Below, in pieces: positions 7,963 to 15,905 of a DNA stretch of 38,668 bases. Source of the DNA: an uncultured Odoribacter sp. GTDB taxonomy: Bacteria > Bacteroidota > Bacteroidia > Bacteroidales > Marinifilaceae. A model generated the notes under the pieces. The model was not told the DNA's origin and did not search any database. It worked only from the letters and a program-made list of their open reading frames with translations. Every line of letters begins with the position of its first letter. Positions within the stretch are counted from its first letter, which is position 1. Made by a program: the position numbers and the translations under genes. The stretch is from assembly GCA_900544025.1 (NCBI GenBank), contig UQTM01000028.1, positions 1-38,668 on the forward strand, in the 5' to 3' direction.

Positions 7963-8415
7963 ATGACAGCAAAAGACAGTATATGGCATGAAGGGATTGT
8001 TCGGGATGTCAAAGCACAAACGATTGAAGTCGTGATTTACAGCCATTCGGCCTGTTCCGGTTGTCATGCAAAAGGTGCATGTGGAATGTCGGACATGAAA
8101 CAAAAAGTCATCATAGCGGAACGCCCTGCCTTTGAAATCAAAGCAGGTGACCGGGTTGTTGTCAATGCAGCAATGGGAAATGCGATCTACTCTGTTATCG
8201 TGGCCTACGTGCTCCCTTCCATTCTTATCATTTCAGCGATATTCTTTCTTGTCCGGGCAGGAGCCAGCGAATTGGCGGCAGCCACGGCAAGTCTTGTCCT
8301 TTTAGCAGGTTATTTCTGGGCTCTTTATTTATTCAGAAACAAGATTGGAAAAAAAATAAAATTCACCGTCAGTAAAAAAGACCGGGACGAAATAGAAACG
8401 AGAAAATTGGAATAA
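7963..8415 (+). CDS. rseC: RseC/MucC-like SoxR-reducing system protein
   Basis: 150 residues from the ATG at 7963; an upstream in-frame TTG is excluded by the promoter. The N-terminal part carries the conserved cysteine cluster CSGCHAKGACG (about residues 30-40), a likely Fe-S or redox site. Two membrane helices follow (about 74-96 and 101-122), then a basic tail. RseC was described in SoxR reduction together with Rnf/Rsx and in sigma-E control, and in Bacteroidetes it commonly heads the rnf operon, as here, 15 bp before rnfB. It may assist Rnf assembly or electron delivery; its precise function in this lineage is uncertain. Confidence 0.9.
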   Translation: MTAKDSIWHEGIVRDVKAQTIEVVIYSHSACSGCHAKGACGMSDMKQKVIIAERPAFEIKAGDRVVVNAAMGNAIYSVIVAYVLPSILIISAIFFLVRAGASELAAATASLVLLAGYFWALYLFRNKIGKKIKFTVSKKDRDEIETRKLE

Positions 8416-8430
8416 CTATAAATATTAAAC

Positions 8431-9720
8431 ATGAGTACAATTGTTATTACTATTATTTCATTGTGTGCTATCGGTATCGCTTCGGCTGTGATACTCTATT
8501 TAGTTGCACAAAAATTTAAAGTAGAAGAAGATCCGCGCATCGATATAGTGGAAGGACTTTTGCCCGGAGCGAATTGCGGAGGCTGTGGCTATCCGGGATG
8601 CCGGGGATTGGCGGAAGCTGCGGTGAAATCAGACACTTTGGACGGAATCAGTTGTCCGGTCGGAGGTGCAAGTACCATGAGCCAGATTGCCGCTGCGCTG
8701 GGACGCGAAGTAAAAGCCCAGGCGCCTAAAATCGCCGTGGTACGCTGTAACGGCAACTGCACCAACCGTCCCCGCACCAGCGAATACGACGGAGCGCGTT
8801 CCTGCGCGATCGAACACAGCCTGTATGTTGGAGACACGGCCTGTGCATTCGGTTGTCTTGGATGTGGCGACTGTGTTACCGCCTGCCCGTTCGATGCAAT
8901 CCACATGAATCCGGAAACTCTTTTACCGGAAGTGTCGGATGATAAATGCGTAGCCTGCGGGGCCTGTGTAAAAGCCTGTCCACGAAATATTATCGAACTG
9001 CGCAACAAAGGGCCGAAAGACCGCCGGGTATTCGTTTCCTGTGTAAATAAAGATAAAGGCGGCGTTGCCCGCAAAGCATGTAAAGTGGCCTGTATCGGCT
9101 GCGGCAAATGTGTGAAAGAATGTCCGTTCGAGGCGATCACTCTTGAAAATAACCTGGCTTATATCGACTATAGCAAATGCCGCTTGTGCCGGAAATGTGT
9201 CAGCGTATGCCCCACCGGAGCCATTCATGAAACCAATTTTCCTCCCAGAAAAATAACGGAAGACACTCCTACCAAACCGGCAGCACCGAAACCCGCTCCG
9301 GCACCGACTAAACCGGAGAATACACAAAAGCCGGAAGAAAAAACGATAAAACCGGAAGAAGCACCGACAGCGGCTCCGATAGCCCGAACGGAAACCGTTT
9401 CACCGGCGAAACCGGAAGATACTAAGAAGCCGGAAGAAGCAACCGCCAAACCGGAGAAAACAACGGCTCCGGCAGGGAAAGCAGAGCCAGTTCCGGCCGT
9501 AGAGCCGGCTGAAAGCGAAAAGACAACCACCGCCGAGCCGGTTCCGGACAAAACTGCCGAACCCGTTGCAGCAACAAAGGCGGAAACAGCAGAACCCGCT
9601 CCGATGGAAGAAAAGCAGGCAGAAGAACCAATCGCCCTGCAAACGGAACAGGAGAAGGCATCGTCTGAAAAACCGGCTTCCCTGAAAATGGAGGAACCCG
9701 AAATCGACTTTAAAATTTGA
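8431..9720 (+). CDS. rnfB: Rnf complex subunit RnfB, ferredoxin-type, with long charged C-terminal tail
   Basis: 429 residues. One N-terminal membrane anchor (about 3-26) is followed by the RnfB-specific cluster site Cys49, Cys52, Cys57 and Cys75. Four ferredoxin-type [4Fe-4S] motifs come next: CLGCGDC (142-148), CVACGAC (173-179), CIGCGKC (221-227) and CRLCRKC (250-256), each with its CP partner. RnfB is the entry point for electrons from ferredoxin. From about residue 271 to the end the protein is a 159-residue tail rich in Pro, Ala, Lys, Glu and Thr, with repeated KPE and EKT units and no cysteine, probably disordered. Many RnfB proteins end close to the last cluster, so the tail is an accessory extension. 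rnfC follows after 74 bp. Confidence 0.95.
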   Translation: MSTIVITIISLCAIGIASAVILYLVAQKFKVEEDPRIDIVEGLLPGANCGGCGYPGCRGLAEAAVKSDTLDGISCPVGGASTMSQIAAALGREVKAQAPKIAVVRCNGNCTNRPRTSEYDGARSCAIEHSLYVGDTACAFGCLGCGDCVTACPFDAIHMNPETLLPEVSDDKCVACGACVKACPRNIIELRNKGPKDRRVFVSCVNKDKGGVARKACKVACIGCGKCVKECPFEAITLENNLAYIDYSKCRLCRKCVSVCPTGAIHETNFPPRKITEDTPTKPAAPKPAPAPTKPENTQKPEEKTIKPEEAPTAAPIARTETVSPAKPEDTKKPEEATAKPEKTTAPAGKAEPVPAVEPAESEKTTTAEPVPDKTAEPVAATKAETAEPAPMEEKQAEEPIALQTEQEKASSEKPASLKMEEPEIDFKI

Positions 9721-9794
9721 AAACGATAAAGAATAGATGATAGATTTCAGAATCAATCTCAAATCTTAAATCATTAATCTAAAATTTATACGCT

Positions 9795-11126
9795 GTGTTA
9801 AAGACTTTCAAAATTGGTGGTGTTCATCCACCTGAAAATAAATTATCATCAGGCGAGAAAATAAAAGTATTACCTGTTCCTGAACAGGTGATCATTCCGC
9901 TCGGACAACACATCGGTGCTCCGGCAACCCCGGTTGTACAAAAAGGCGATCAGGTAAAAGCAGGGCAACTGATAGCTCAGGCTTCCGGATTCGTTTCTGC
10001 CAACATTCACAGTTCGGTTTCCGGAACGGTAGTTTCCATCGACAACGTCATGGATGCTGCCGGAATTTCCAAACCCGCCATCACCATCAAAACCGAAGGC
10101 GACGAATGGATGCCGGAAATCAAGCGTTCTGAAAAAATAGAACTGAACAACAACCTGACGAAGGAAGAAATTATCAAAGCGATTGCCGCTGCCGGAGTTG
10201 TGGGTATGGGAGGTGCTACTTTCCCCACCCAGGTAAAACTGACACCGCCTCCCGGCAATAAAGCCGAAGTATTGATTATCAACGGGGTTGAATGCGAGCC
10301 TTATCTGACTGCCGACCATCGGATCATGCTGGAACGGGCAGAAGAAATCGTGATAGGCGTACAAATATTGATGAAAGCGATCGACGTAAAGCAAGCGATC
10401 ATCGGTATCGAGAACAATAAAAAAGACGCTATCGAACGTCTGCAAAAAATCGTGGATAAGGTGCTCGGCATCGAAGTTTGCCCCTTAAAGGTGAAATATC
10501 CGCAAGGAGGCGAAAAGCAATTGATCATGGCCACTACGGGACGGGCTGTTCCGTCGGGCGCATTACCCATTGCCGTCGGCGCTGTCGTACAAAATGTAGG
10601 AACGGCCTTAGCTGTTTACGAGGCCGTTATGAAACATAAACCACTCGTGGAAAGAGTTGTCACGGTAACCGGGAAATCTGTAAAAAATCCCGGGAACTTT
10701 CTTTGCCGTATCGGAACTCCGGTACGTCAATTGCTGGAAGCTGCCGGAGGAATCCCGGAAGACACGGCGAAAATCATCGGCGGAGGTCCGATGATGGGAC
10801 GCGCGATGCTAAATATCGACTCTCCGGTCATGAAAGGGACGAGCGGTATCCTGCTCATGAACGAAAAAGATGCCCGGCGGAAACCCGTGCGCAATTGTAT
10901 CCGGTGTAGCAAATGTGTGTCTGTCTGCCCGATGGGACTCGAACCTTATCTGCTGGCGAAACTGTCGCAATTCAATTTCACCGATCGCCTGGAAGAAGAG
11001 AAAGTGATGGATTGCATCGAATGTGGTTCTTGTAGTTTCACATGCCCCTCAGACCGTCCTCTGCTCGATTATATCCGCCTGGGAAAAACACGGACAGGCG
11101 CAATGATCAGAAACAGAAAAAAATAA
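9795..11126 (+). CDS. rnfC: Rnf complex subunit RnfC, NADH-binding flavoprotein
   Basis: 443 residues from a GTG start, chosen because the conserved N-terminal FKIGGVHPPENK follows at once. The central domain resembles the NADH/FMN-binding Nqo1 fold, with GMGGATFP at 137-144 and NGVECEPY at 163-170. A soluble-ligand-binding segment follows (about 250-340). Two C-terminal [4Fe-4S] motifs are CIRCSKC (368-374) and CIECGSC (407-413). RnfC passes electrons between the RnfB clusters and NAD at the cytoplasmic face. There is no Ala/Lys tail of the kind known from gammaproteobacterial RnfC; here the extended tail is on RnfB instead. Confidence 0.95.
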   Translation: MLKTFKIGGVHPPENKLSSGEKIKVLPVPEQVIIPLGQHIGAPATPVVQKGDQVKAGQLIAQASGFVSANIHSSVSGTVVSIDNVMDAAGISKPAITIKTEGDEWMPEIKRSEKIELNNNLTKEEIIKAIAAAGVVGMGGATFPTQVKLTPPPGNKAEVLIINGVECEPYLTADHRIMLERAEEIVIGVQILMKAIDVKQAIIGIENNKKDAIERLQKIVDKVLGIEVCPLKVKYPQGGEKQLIMATTGRAVPSGALPIAVGAVVQNVGTALAVYEAVMKHKPLVERVVTVTGKSVKNPGNFLCRIGTPVRQLLEAAGGIPEDTAKIIGGGPMMGRAMLNIDSPVMKGTSGILLMNEKDARRKPVRNCIRCSKCVSVCPMGLEPYLLAKLSQFNFTDRLEEEKVMDCIECGSCSFTCPSDRPLLDYIRLGKTRTGAMIRNRKK

Positions 11127-11145
11127 AATCAGAAAATCTAAAACA

Positions 11146-12132
11146 ATGAATAAATTGGTTATATCTCTTTCCCCTCATGTGCACAGCGGTGATTCCATCG
11201 AAAAAAACATGTACGGGGTACTTATAGCGCTTATTCCGGCATTCGTTTGCTCTATTCTTTTTTTCGGCATGGGAGCGATTATCGTCACGCTGACCTCTGT
11301 ACTGGCGTGTATGTTCTTCGAATACGTGATCCAGAAATTCCTGCTGAAACAGCAACCTACTATTTTCGACGGTTCTGCCATCATTACAGGCGTGCTGCTG
11401 GCTTTCAACGTTCCCTCCAACCTTCCGGTGTGGATCGTGATTATCGGAGCGTTAGTGGCCATCGGCGTAGGAAAAATGAGCTTCGGCGGCTTAGGTTGCA
11501 ATATCTTTAACCCGGCATTGGTGGGACGTGTATTCCTGCTGATCTCTTTCCCAGTACAAATGACCACATGGCCGAAAGCCCTGGGTTTCGCTTCGTCCTA
11601 TGTAGATGCGCAAACAGGGGCCACTCCCCTCGCCCTATTGAAAGAAGCCGTTAAAACCAACCAATCGGTATCGAGCGTTTTATCTGCCGACGGTTTTTTG
11701 GGATACAAAGACATGTTGATCGGAAATATGGGCGGTAGCTTAGGTGAAGTAGCGGCTCTCGCCTTATTGGTGGGATTTGCCTATATGCTTTTCACCCGGA
11801 TCATCACCTGGCATATCCCGGTAACCATTTTTGCCACGGTATTTGCATTTGCCGGTATCCTGCACCTTTGCAACCCGGAGCAATTCGCCTCTCCCCTTTT
11901 CCACCTGCTTACGGGAGGTATGATGCTGGGAGCGATCTTTATGGCTACCGATTACGTCACCTCGCCCATGGCAACCAAAGGGATGGTGATCTACGGCATA
12001 GGTATAGGGATCATCACGGTTGTGATTCGTCTTTTCGGCGCTTATCCCGAAGGGATGTCGTTTGCAATCCTGATTATGAATGCCTTTACTCCTTTGATTA
12101 ACAGATACTGTAAACCAAAACGATTTGCATAA
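11146..12132 (+). CDS. rnfD: Rnf complex subunit RnfD, membrane protein with covalent FMN
   Basis: 328 residues, highly hydrophobic, with about nine to ten membrane helices in the NqrB/RnfD fold. The flavinylation motif D-A-Q-T-G-A-T spans residues 154-160, so Thr160 should carry covalent FMN attached by ApbE, whose gene is not in this window. The segment FGGLGCNIFNPALVGR (113-128) is characteristic of the family. RnfD, with RnfG, carries electrons through the membrane module in step with sodium or proton movement. It follows rnfC by 19 bp. Confidence 0.95.
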   Translation: MNKLVISLSPHVHSGDSIEKNMYGVLIALIPAFVCSILFFGMGAIIVTLTSVLACMFFEYVIQKFLLKQQPTIFDGSAIITGVLLAFNVPSNLPVWIVIIGALVAIGVGKMSFGGLGCNIFNPALVGRVFLLISFPVQMTTWPKALGFASSYVDAQTGATPLALLKEAVKTNQSVSSVLSADGFLGYKDMLIGNMGGSLGEVAALALLVGFAYMLFTRIITWHIPVTIFATVFAFAGILHLCNPEQFASPLFHLLTGGMMLGAIFMATDYVTSPMATKGMVIYGIGIGIITVVIRLFGAYPEGMSFAILIMNAFTPLINRYCKPKRFA

Positions 12133-12138
12133 CCGGCA

Positions 12139-12173
12139 ATTTGCCCCGCCGGTAAACGTTCCGGCAGGCAAAT
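12139..12173 (+). other. Intercistronic hairpin between rnfD and rnfG
   Basis: A 12-bp stem with a small internal loop: ATTTGCC-cc-GCCGG, an 8-nt loop, CCGGC-a-GGCAAAT. There is no T-tract, so it is not a classical terminator. It may protect the 3' end of the upstream mRNA segment or set subunit ratios. Confidence 0.55.
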
Positions 12174-12195
12174 CAAAAATTAAAATATATAAGTG

Positions 12196-12810
12196 ATGGG
12201 AAAAAAATTAGAATCAAACTTCACCAACATGGTGGTCGTATTATTCAGCGTAACCCTGATCGCTTCGGCCGCTGTCGGTTATGTTCAGACTTTAACCGCC
12301 GGCCCGATAGAAGCGGCGAAAGAAGCCAAACAAGTGAACGCAATCCGCCAGGTGATACCGGGAGAATTTGACAACGACCCCAATGCCGACGTCTGGAAAG
12401 TTCAGACACCCGACGGCGGAGAATTGGAATTTTATCCGGCAAAGAAAAACGGAGAATTAGTGGGGACGGCCGTCAAAACCTACACCAATAATGGATTCGG
12501 TGGAAAAATATGGTTAATGGTCGGTTTCAACCCCGACGGAACGATTTCCAACTATTCTGTGCTGGAACATAAAGAAACACCGGGACTGGGTTCTAAAATG
12601 GATACCTGGTTCGTGAAAGACGGCAAAGGCGATATTATCGGAAAAAATCCGGGAGGAAACGGACTTAAAGTGAGCAAAGACGGAGGAGATGTCGATGCAA
12701 TCACGGCAGCCACCATTTCTTCGCGTGCATTCCTCGATGCCGTAAACCGTGCTTCGGCAGCTTTGTCCGGAAACGCAGACGCATCTTCCGGCGCAACGAC
12801 TCAGAATTAA
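12196..12810 (+). CDS. rnfG: Rnf complex subunit RnfG, periplasmic covalent-FMN protein
   Basis: 204 residues from the ATG at 12196 (a GTG one codon earlier is in frame but less likely). One N-terminal membrane helix (about 11-33) anchors a periplasmic FMN-binding domain. The flavinylation motif D-A-I-T-A-A-T occupies 167-173, making Thr173 the FMN attachment site. The preceding HKETPGLGSKM (125-135) is the conserved family segment. The C-terminus is a short Ser/Ala-rich tail. RnfG exchanges electrons with RnfD and the RnfA/E pair. It sits 27 bp before rnfE. Confidence 0.95.
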   Translation: MGKKLESNFTNMVVVLFSVTLIASAAVGYVQTLTAGPIEAAKEAKQVNAIRQVIPGEFDNDPNADVWKVQTPDGGELEFYPAKKNGELVGTAVKTYTNNGFGGKIWLMVGFNPDGTISNYSVLEHKETPGLGSKMDTWFVKDGKGDIIGKNPGGNGLKVSKDGGDVDAITAATISSRAFLDAVNRASAALSGNADASSGATTQN

Positions 12811-12837
12811 AAGTAAACAATATTTATAAACCTCGTT

Positions 12838-13422
12838 ATGAGCAATTTAAAAACATTTACCAACGGCTTATTCCACGAAAACCCGACCTTCGTCCTGTTG
12901 CTGGGAATGTGTCCCACCCTGGGAGTAACCACTTCGGCTATCAACGGTATGGGGATGGGACTTGCCACAGCTTTCGTGCTGATTATGTCCAACCTGGTTA
13001 TTTCCCTGGTAGCGAATCTGATTCCGGATAAAATCCGTATCCCGTCGTTCATCGTTATCATTGCAGCTTTCGTAACCATTGTAGATATGTGCATGGCGGC
13101 TTATCTGCCTTCCCTGCACTCCGCTTTAGGCCTGTTCATCCCATTGATCGTTGTAAACTGCATCGTATTGGGGCGTGCCGAAGCGTTCGCATCTAAAAAC
13201 AAGGCGTTCCCGTCCATGCTCGACGGCGCAGGTATGGGGCTGGGATTTACGATAAGCCTTACCCTGCTGGGAGCTATCCGGGAATTTTTAGGAAGCGGTA
13301 AAATATTCAATCTGACCGTATATAATGAAAACTACGGTATGCTGGTATTTGTACTGGCACCGGGAGCGTTTATCGCTTTAGGCTACCTGATCGCCCTGGT
13401 TAATAAAATTAGAAAAGCTTAA
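12838..13422 (+). CDS. rnfE: Rnf complex subunit RnfE
   Basis: 194 residues, six predicted membrane helices. RnfE is homologous to RnfA and NqrD/E and packs against RnfA in inverted topology. The intramembrane iron-sulfur ligands are the conserved cysteines in GMCPTLGV (Cys25) and VVNCIVLG (Cys108). These clusters shuttle electrons across the membrane between the cytoplasmic and periplasmic redox centres. The DGAGMGLGF segment near residues 129-137 is typical of the family. A 92-bp gap with hairpins separates it from rnfA. Confidence 0.95.
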   Translation: MSNLKTFTNGLFHENPTFVLLLGMCPTLGVTTSAINGMGMGLATAFVLIMSNLVISLVANLIPDKIRIPSFIVIIAAFVTIVDMCMAAYLPSLHSALGLFIPLIVVNCIVLGRAEAFASKNKAFPSMLDGAGMGLGFTISLTLLGAIREFLGSGKIFNLTVYNENYGMLVFVLAPGAFIALGYLIALVNKIRKA

Positions 13423-13479
13423 TTATACCAATAGCGTCAAATTCATTTTTACAAAAAAGTTTGTAAATTCGGGCATTCG

Positions 13480-13501
13480 AAAAAGCTTGCCGACGCTTTT
13501 T
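13480..13501 (+). other. Hairpin between rnfE and rnfA
   Basis: AAAAAGC / GCTTTTT stem (7 bp) with an 8-nt loop ends 13 nt before the rnfA start codon, in the longest spacer of the membrane-subunit genes. A second small stem ACAAA/TTTGT lies about 20 nt upstream. The hairpin resembles a weak terminator and could tune rnfA expression; this is inference. Confidence 0.4.
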
Positions 13502-13514
13502 AAATTAAAAAGAG

Positions 13515-14087
13515 ATGGAATATATATTAATATTCATAGCAGCAGTTTTTGTAAACAACATCGTGCTGGCACAATTCCTCGGAATTTGCCCGTTTTTAGG
13601 TGTTTCTAAAAAAGTTTCCACTGCTTTAGGCATGACGGGAGCCGTAACCTTTGTCATTATCCTGGCGACAATCGTTACCTTCATCATTCAGAAAGCGATA
13701 TTGGACGCATTCAATATCCAGTTTATGCAGACCATCACCTTTATCCTGGTTATCGCTGCATTGGTGCAAATGGTCGAGATCATCCTGAAAAAAGTGAGCC
13801 CTTCACTCTATCAGGCATTAGGTGTATTCTTACCGCTGATCACCACCAACTGTGCCGTTTTGGGTGTCGCAATCATGGTCATCCAAAAAGAATACAATTT
13901 ACTGGAATCCGTTGTTTTTGCGGGATCGACCGCTCTGGGCTTCGGACTTGCCCTGACCATTTTCGCAGGTATTCGTGAACACCTCGAATTGGTTTCCATT
14001 CCCAAAGGGATGCAAGGCTCTCCGATCGCTTTGGTAACGGCAGGGCTGTTAGCCATGGCCTTCATGGGCTTTTCAGGAATTGTATAA
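13515..14087 (+). CDS. rnfA: Rnf complex subunit RnfA
   Basis: 190 residues, six predicted membrane helices. The membrane cluster ligands are Cys25 in LGICPFLGV and Cys113 in TTNCAVLGV, matching the paired cysteines of RnfE. With RnfE it forms the pseudo-symmetric core that holds an intramembrane iron-sulfur cluster. It is the last gene of the operon, giving the order B-C-D-G-E-A, and is followed by a large terminator hairpin. The complement of subunits is complete, so a working Rnf is expected. Confidence 0.95.
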   Translation: MEYILIFIAAVFVNNIVLAQFLGICPFLGVSKKVSTALGMTGAVTFVIILATIVTFIIQKAILDAFNIQFMQTITFILVIAALVQMVEIILKKVSPSLYQALGVFLPLITTNCAVLGVAIMVIQKEYNLLESVVFAGSTALGFGLALTIFAGIREHLELVSIPKGMQGSPIALVTAGLLAMAFMGFSGIV

Positions 14088-14118
14088 CTCCGACTTAACA
14101 ATCATTTTTTCTGGCGAG

Positions 14119-14180
14119 TCCGGCGCAAAATAGTATCAACTACCACAAAACTACGATACTACGAGCGCCGGATTTTATAT
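14119..14180 (+). terminator. Terminator of the rnf operon
   Basis: A two-part stem, TCCGGCGC (14119-14126) with GCGCCGGA (14165-14172) and TAGTATC (14131-14137) with GATACTA (14155-14161), closes on a 17-nt loop and runs into TTTTATATTT. Unusually long for an intrinsic terminator. Confidence 0.85.
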
Positions 14181-14259
14181 TTCCCGTTACCGGACGGACA
14201 GCCTCCCTCCCGTTCCCGTATTCCTTTTCAAAATCATTACAACCATAGTTCCCCCGCAA

Positions 14260-14291
14260 TTTGGCAGATACATTATATGTTGGTATTTTTG
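14260..14291 (+). promoter_or_regulatory. Promoter of the CCA-adding enzyme gene
   Basis: TTTG (14260-14263), a 20-bp spacer, then TATTTTTG (14284-14291), a textbook sigma-ABfr promoter. The predicted start, near 14298, fixes the translation start at the ATG at 14318. An in-frame TTG at 14261 falls inside the -33 box. Confidence 0.8.
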
Positions 14292-14317
14292 TCATCCATA
14301 ATTTAGATTTCGAATCC

Positions 14318-15739
14318 ATGCAGTTACCGTTAAAACACCCTATATTTCAAATACTCTCCGACATTGCAGCCGAAAAAGGAATAGAAGCCTATGTGATCGG
14401 GGGTTATGTGCGCGATCTATTGTTACACCGCCCCTCCAAAGATATAGACATTGTGGTGCACGGAAGCGGTATCGAACTGGCGGAAGCGACAGCCAAACGC
14501 TTGGGCAATCTCACGGTGTCCGTATTTAAGAATTTCGGGACGGCTATGTTCCGATATAAAGGAATGGAAATTGAATTTGTAGGAGCACGGAAGGAATCGT
14601 ATCGTTCCGATTCCCGGAAACCGGTGGTAGAGGAAGGGACGATCGAAGACGACCAGAAACGCCGGGATTTTACAATCAACGCTCTGGCTATCTCTCTGAA
14701 TCCGGCAGACTACGGCACATTGATCGACCCTTTCGACGGGTTGCAACATCTGGAAGACCGTCTGATAAAAACTCCGCTGGAGCCGGGTATCACCTTTTCG
14801 GACGATCCGCTCCGGATGATGCGGGCCATCCGCTTTGCCTCACAGCTCAATTTCCGGATCGAAGCCGAAACATTCCAGGCAATTGCCGGCTACAAAGACC
14901 GCCTGCCTATTGTCTCCACCGAAAGGATTATGGACGAATTCAATAAAATCATGCTTTCGCCAGAACCTTCCAAAGGTATCCTCTTGCTGGATAAAGCCGG
15001 ATTATTGGAGATATTTTTCCCGGAACTCACAGCCTTAAAAGGCGTGGAATCGGTAAACGGCATTAAGCATAAAGACAATTTCTACCACACGCTGACCGTC
15101 CTCGATACTTTATCGCTTTATTCCGACGACCTTTGGCTACGCTGGGCAGCCCTGCTGCACGACATTGCCAAACCCGTCACGAAAAAGTTCGTACAGGGAC
15201 AAGGCTGGACATTCTACGGTCATAATCACGTAGGGGAACGGATGGTGGCCAAGATTTTCAACCGTCTGAAACTGCCGCAAAACGAAAAGATGAAATACGT
15301 TCAAAAGCTGGTCAATCTGCACATGCGTCCTATCGTTTTGGCGGAAGAGATCGTGACCGATTCGGCAATACGCCGCTTGCTTTTCGATGCAGGCGACGAT
15401 ATCGACGACCTGATGACGCTTGCCGAGGCGGATATCACCTCCAAGAACGAAGAAAAGGTTAAACGCTTCCTGTCCAATTTCCAGCTCGTGCGCAAAAAGC
15501 TGAAAGAGGTGGAAGAAAAAGATTCCATTCGTAACTTCCAGCCTCCGATCAGCGGGGAAGAAATTATCGAAACCTTCAACCTTCCTCCCTGCCGGGCGAT
15601 AGGCGACATCAAAAATGCCATAAAAGAAGCGATCCTCGACGGAGTGATCGGCAATAATCCCGAAGAAGCCAGGGCCTACATGTTTAAAGCAGCACAGGAA
15701 TTGGGCATCTCTCCGGCGGAAAGCAATACAAAAAAATAA
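14318..15739 (+). CDS. cca: CCA tRNA nucleotidyltransferase with HD domain
   Basis: 473 residues from the ATG at 14318. The class II nucleotidyltransferase head shows GGYVRDLLL (about 29-37) and the DID metal motif (about 43-45). The RRDFTINALAI motif (about 116-126) and the ERIMDEF region follow. The C-terminal half carries an HD phosphohydrolase domain with LLHDIAKP (about 280-287). The enzyme adds or repairs the 3' CCA of tRNAs. By sequence alone it could also be a poly(A) polymerase, but the HD domain and length fit CCA enzymes. It is monocistronic, between the rnf terminator and a cluster of three hairpins. Confidence 0.92.
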   Translation: MQLPLKHPIFQILSDIAAEKGIEAYVIGGYVRDLLLHRPSKDIDIVVHGSGIELAEATAKRLGNLTVSVFKNFGTAMFRYKGMEIEFVGARKESYRSDSRKPVVEEGTIEDDQKRRDFTINALAISLNPADYGTLIDPFDGLQHLEDRLIKTPLEPGITFSDDPLRMMRAIRFASQLNFRIEAETFQAIAGYKDRLPIVSTERIMDEFNKIMLSPEPSKGILLLDKAGLLEIFFPELTALKGVESVNGIKHKDNFYHTLTVLDTLSLYSDDLWLRWAALLHDIAKPVTKKFVQGQGWTFYGHNHVGERMVAKIFNRLKLPQNEKMKYVQKLVNLHMRPIVLAEEIVTDSAIRRLLFDAGDDIDDLMTLAEADITSKNEEKVKRFLSNFQLVRKKLKEVEEKDSIRNFQPPISGEEIIETFNLPPCRAIGDIKNAIKEAILDGVIGNNPEEARAYMFKAAQELGISPAESNTKK

Positions 15740-15760
15740 TCCGGATAGCCCGGATTACTT
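15737..15760 (+). terminator. Terminator overlapping the cca stop codon
   Basis: TAATCCGG / CCGGATTA stem (8 bp, 5-nt loop) starts at the TAA stop codon itself and is followed by CTTTTATT. Confidence 0.8.
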
Positions 15761-15762
15761 TT

Positions 15763-15790
15763 ATTCCAATACGATCCAATGTATTGGAAT
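15763..15790. repeat. Perfect 10-bp inverted repeat in the cca-VOC gap
   Basis: ATTCCAATAC and GTATTGGAAT enclose 8 nt. No T-tract follows on the plus strand, so it is either a second hairpin of the transcript end or a protein-binding palindrome. Confidence 0.6.
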
Positions 15791-15830
15791 TCATCCGGAA
15801 AAATCAGCATATCCTCTGAAATAATGAACA

Positions 15831-15865
15831 AAAAAGGAATCGATTTTTATTTTTCGATTCCCTTT
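15831..15865. terminator. Bidirectional terminator between cca and the VOC gene
   Basis: GGAATCGA (15836-15843) pairs with TCGATTCC (15854-15861), flanked by A5 on one side and a T-rich run on the other. It can end transcription of the convergent VOC gene 40 nt beyond its stop codon. Confidence 0.8.
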
Positions 15866-15905
15866 CAGTTTAATCCGATCTTTCCGTCAGTACTACCCGA
15901 TCGGC

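Noticed and set aside
9241..9720. RnfB tail considered as a frameshifted or separate downstream gene
   Set aside because: The frame is continuous from the iron-sulfur region, there is no internal start or composition break in another frame, and rnfC follows normally.
8589..9762. Several long minus-strand ORFs opposite rnfB
   Set aside because: They mirror the rnfB codons and its repetitive GC-rich tail. The rnfB frame has clear ferredoxin motifs and fits the operon.
12193..12195. GTG start one codon before rnfG
   Set aside because: The ATG directly after it is the simpler start; the difference is a single residue.
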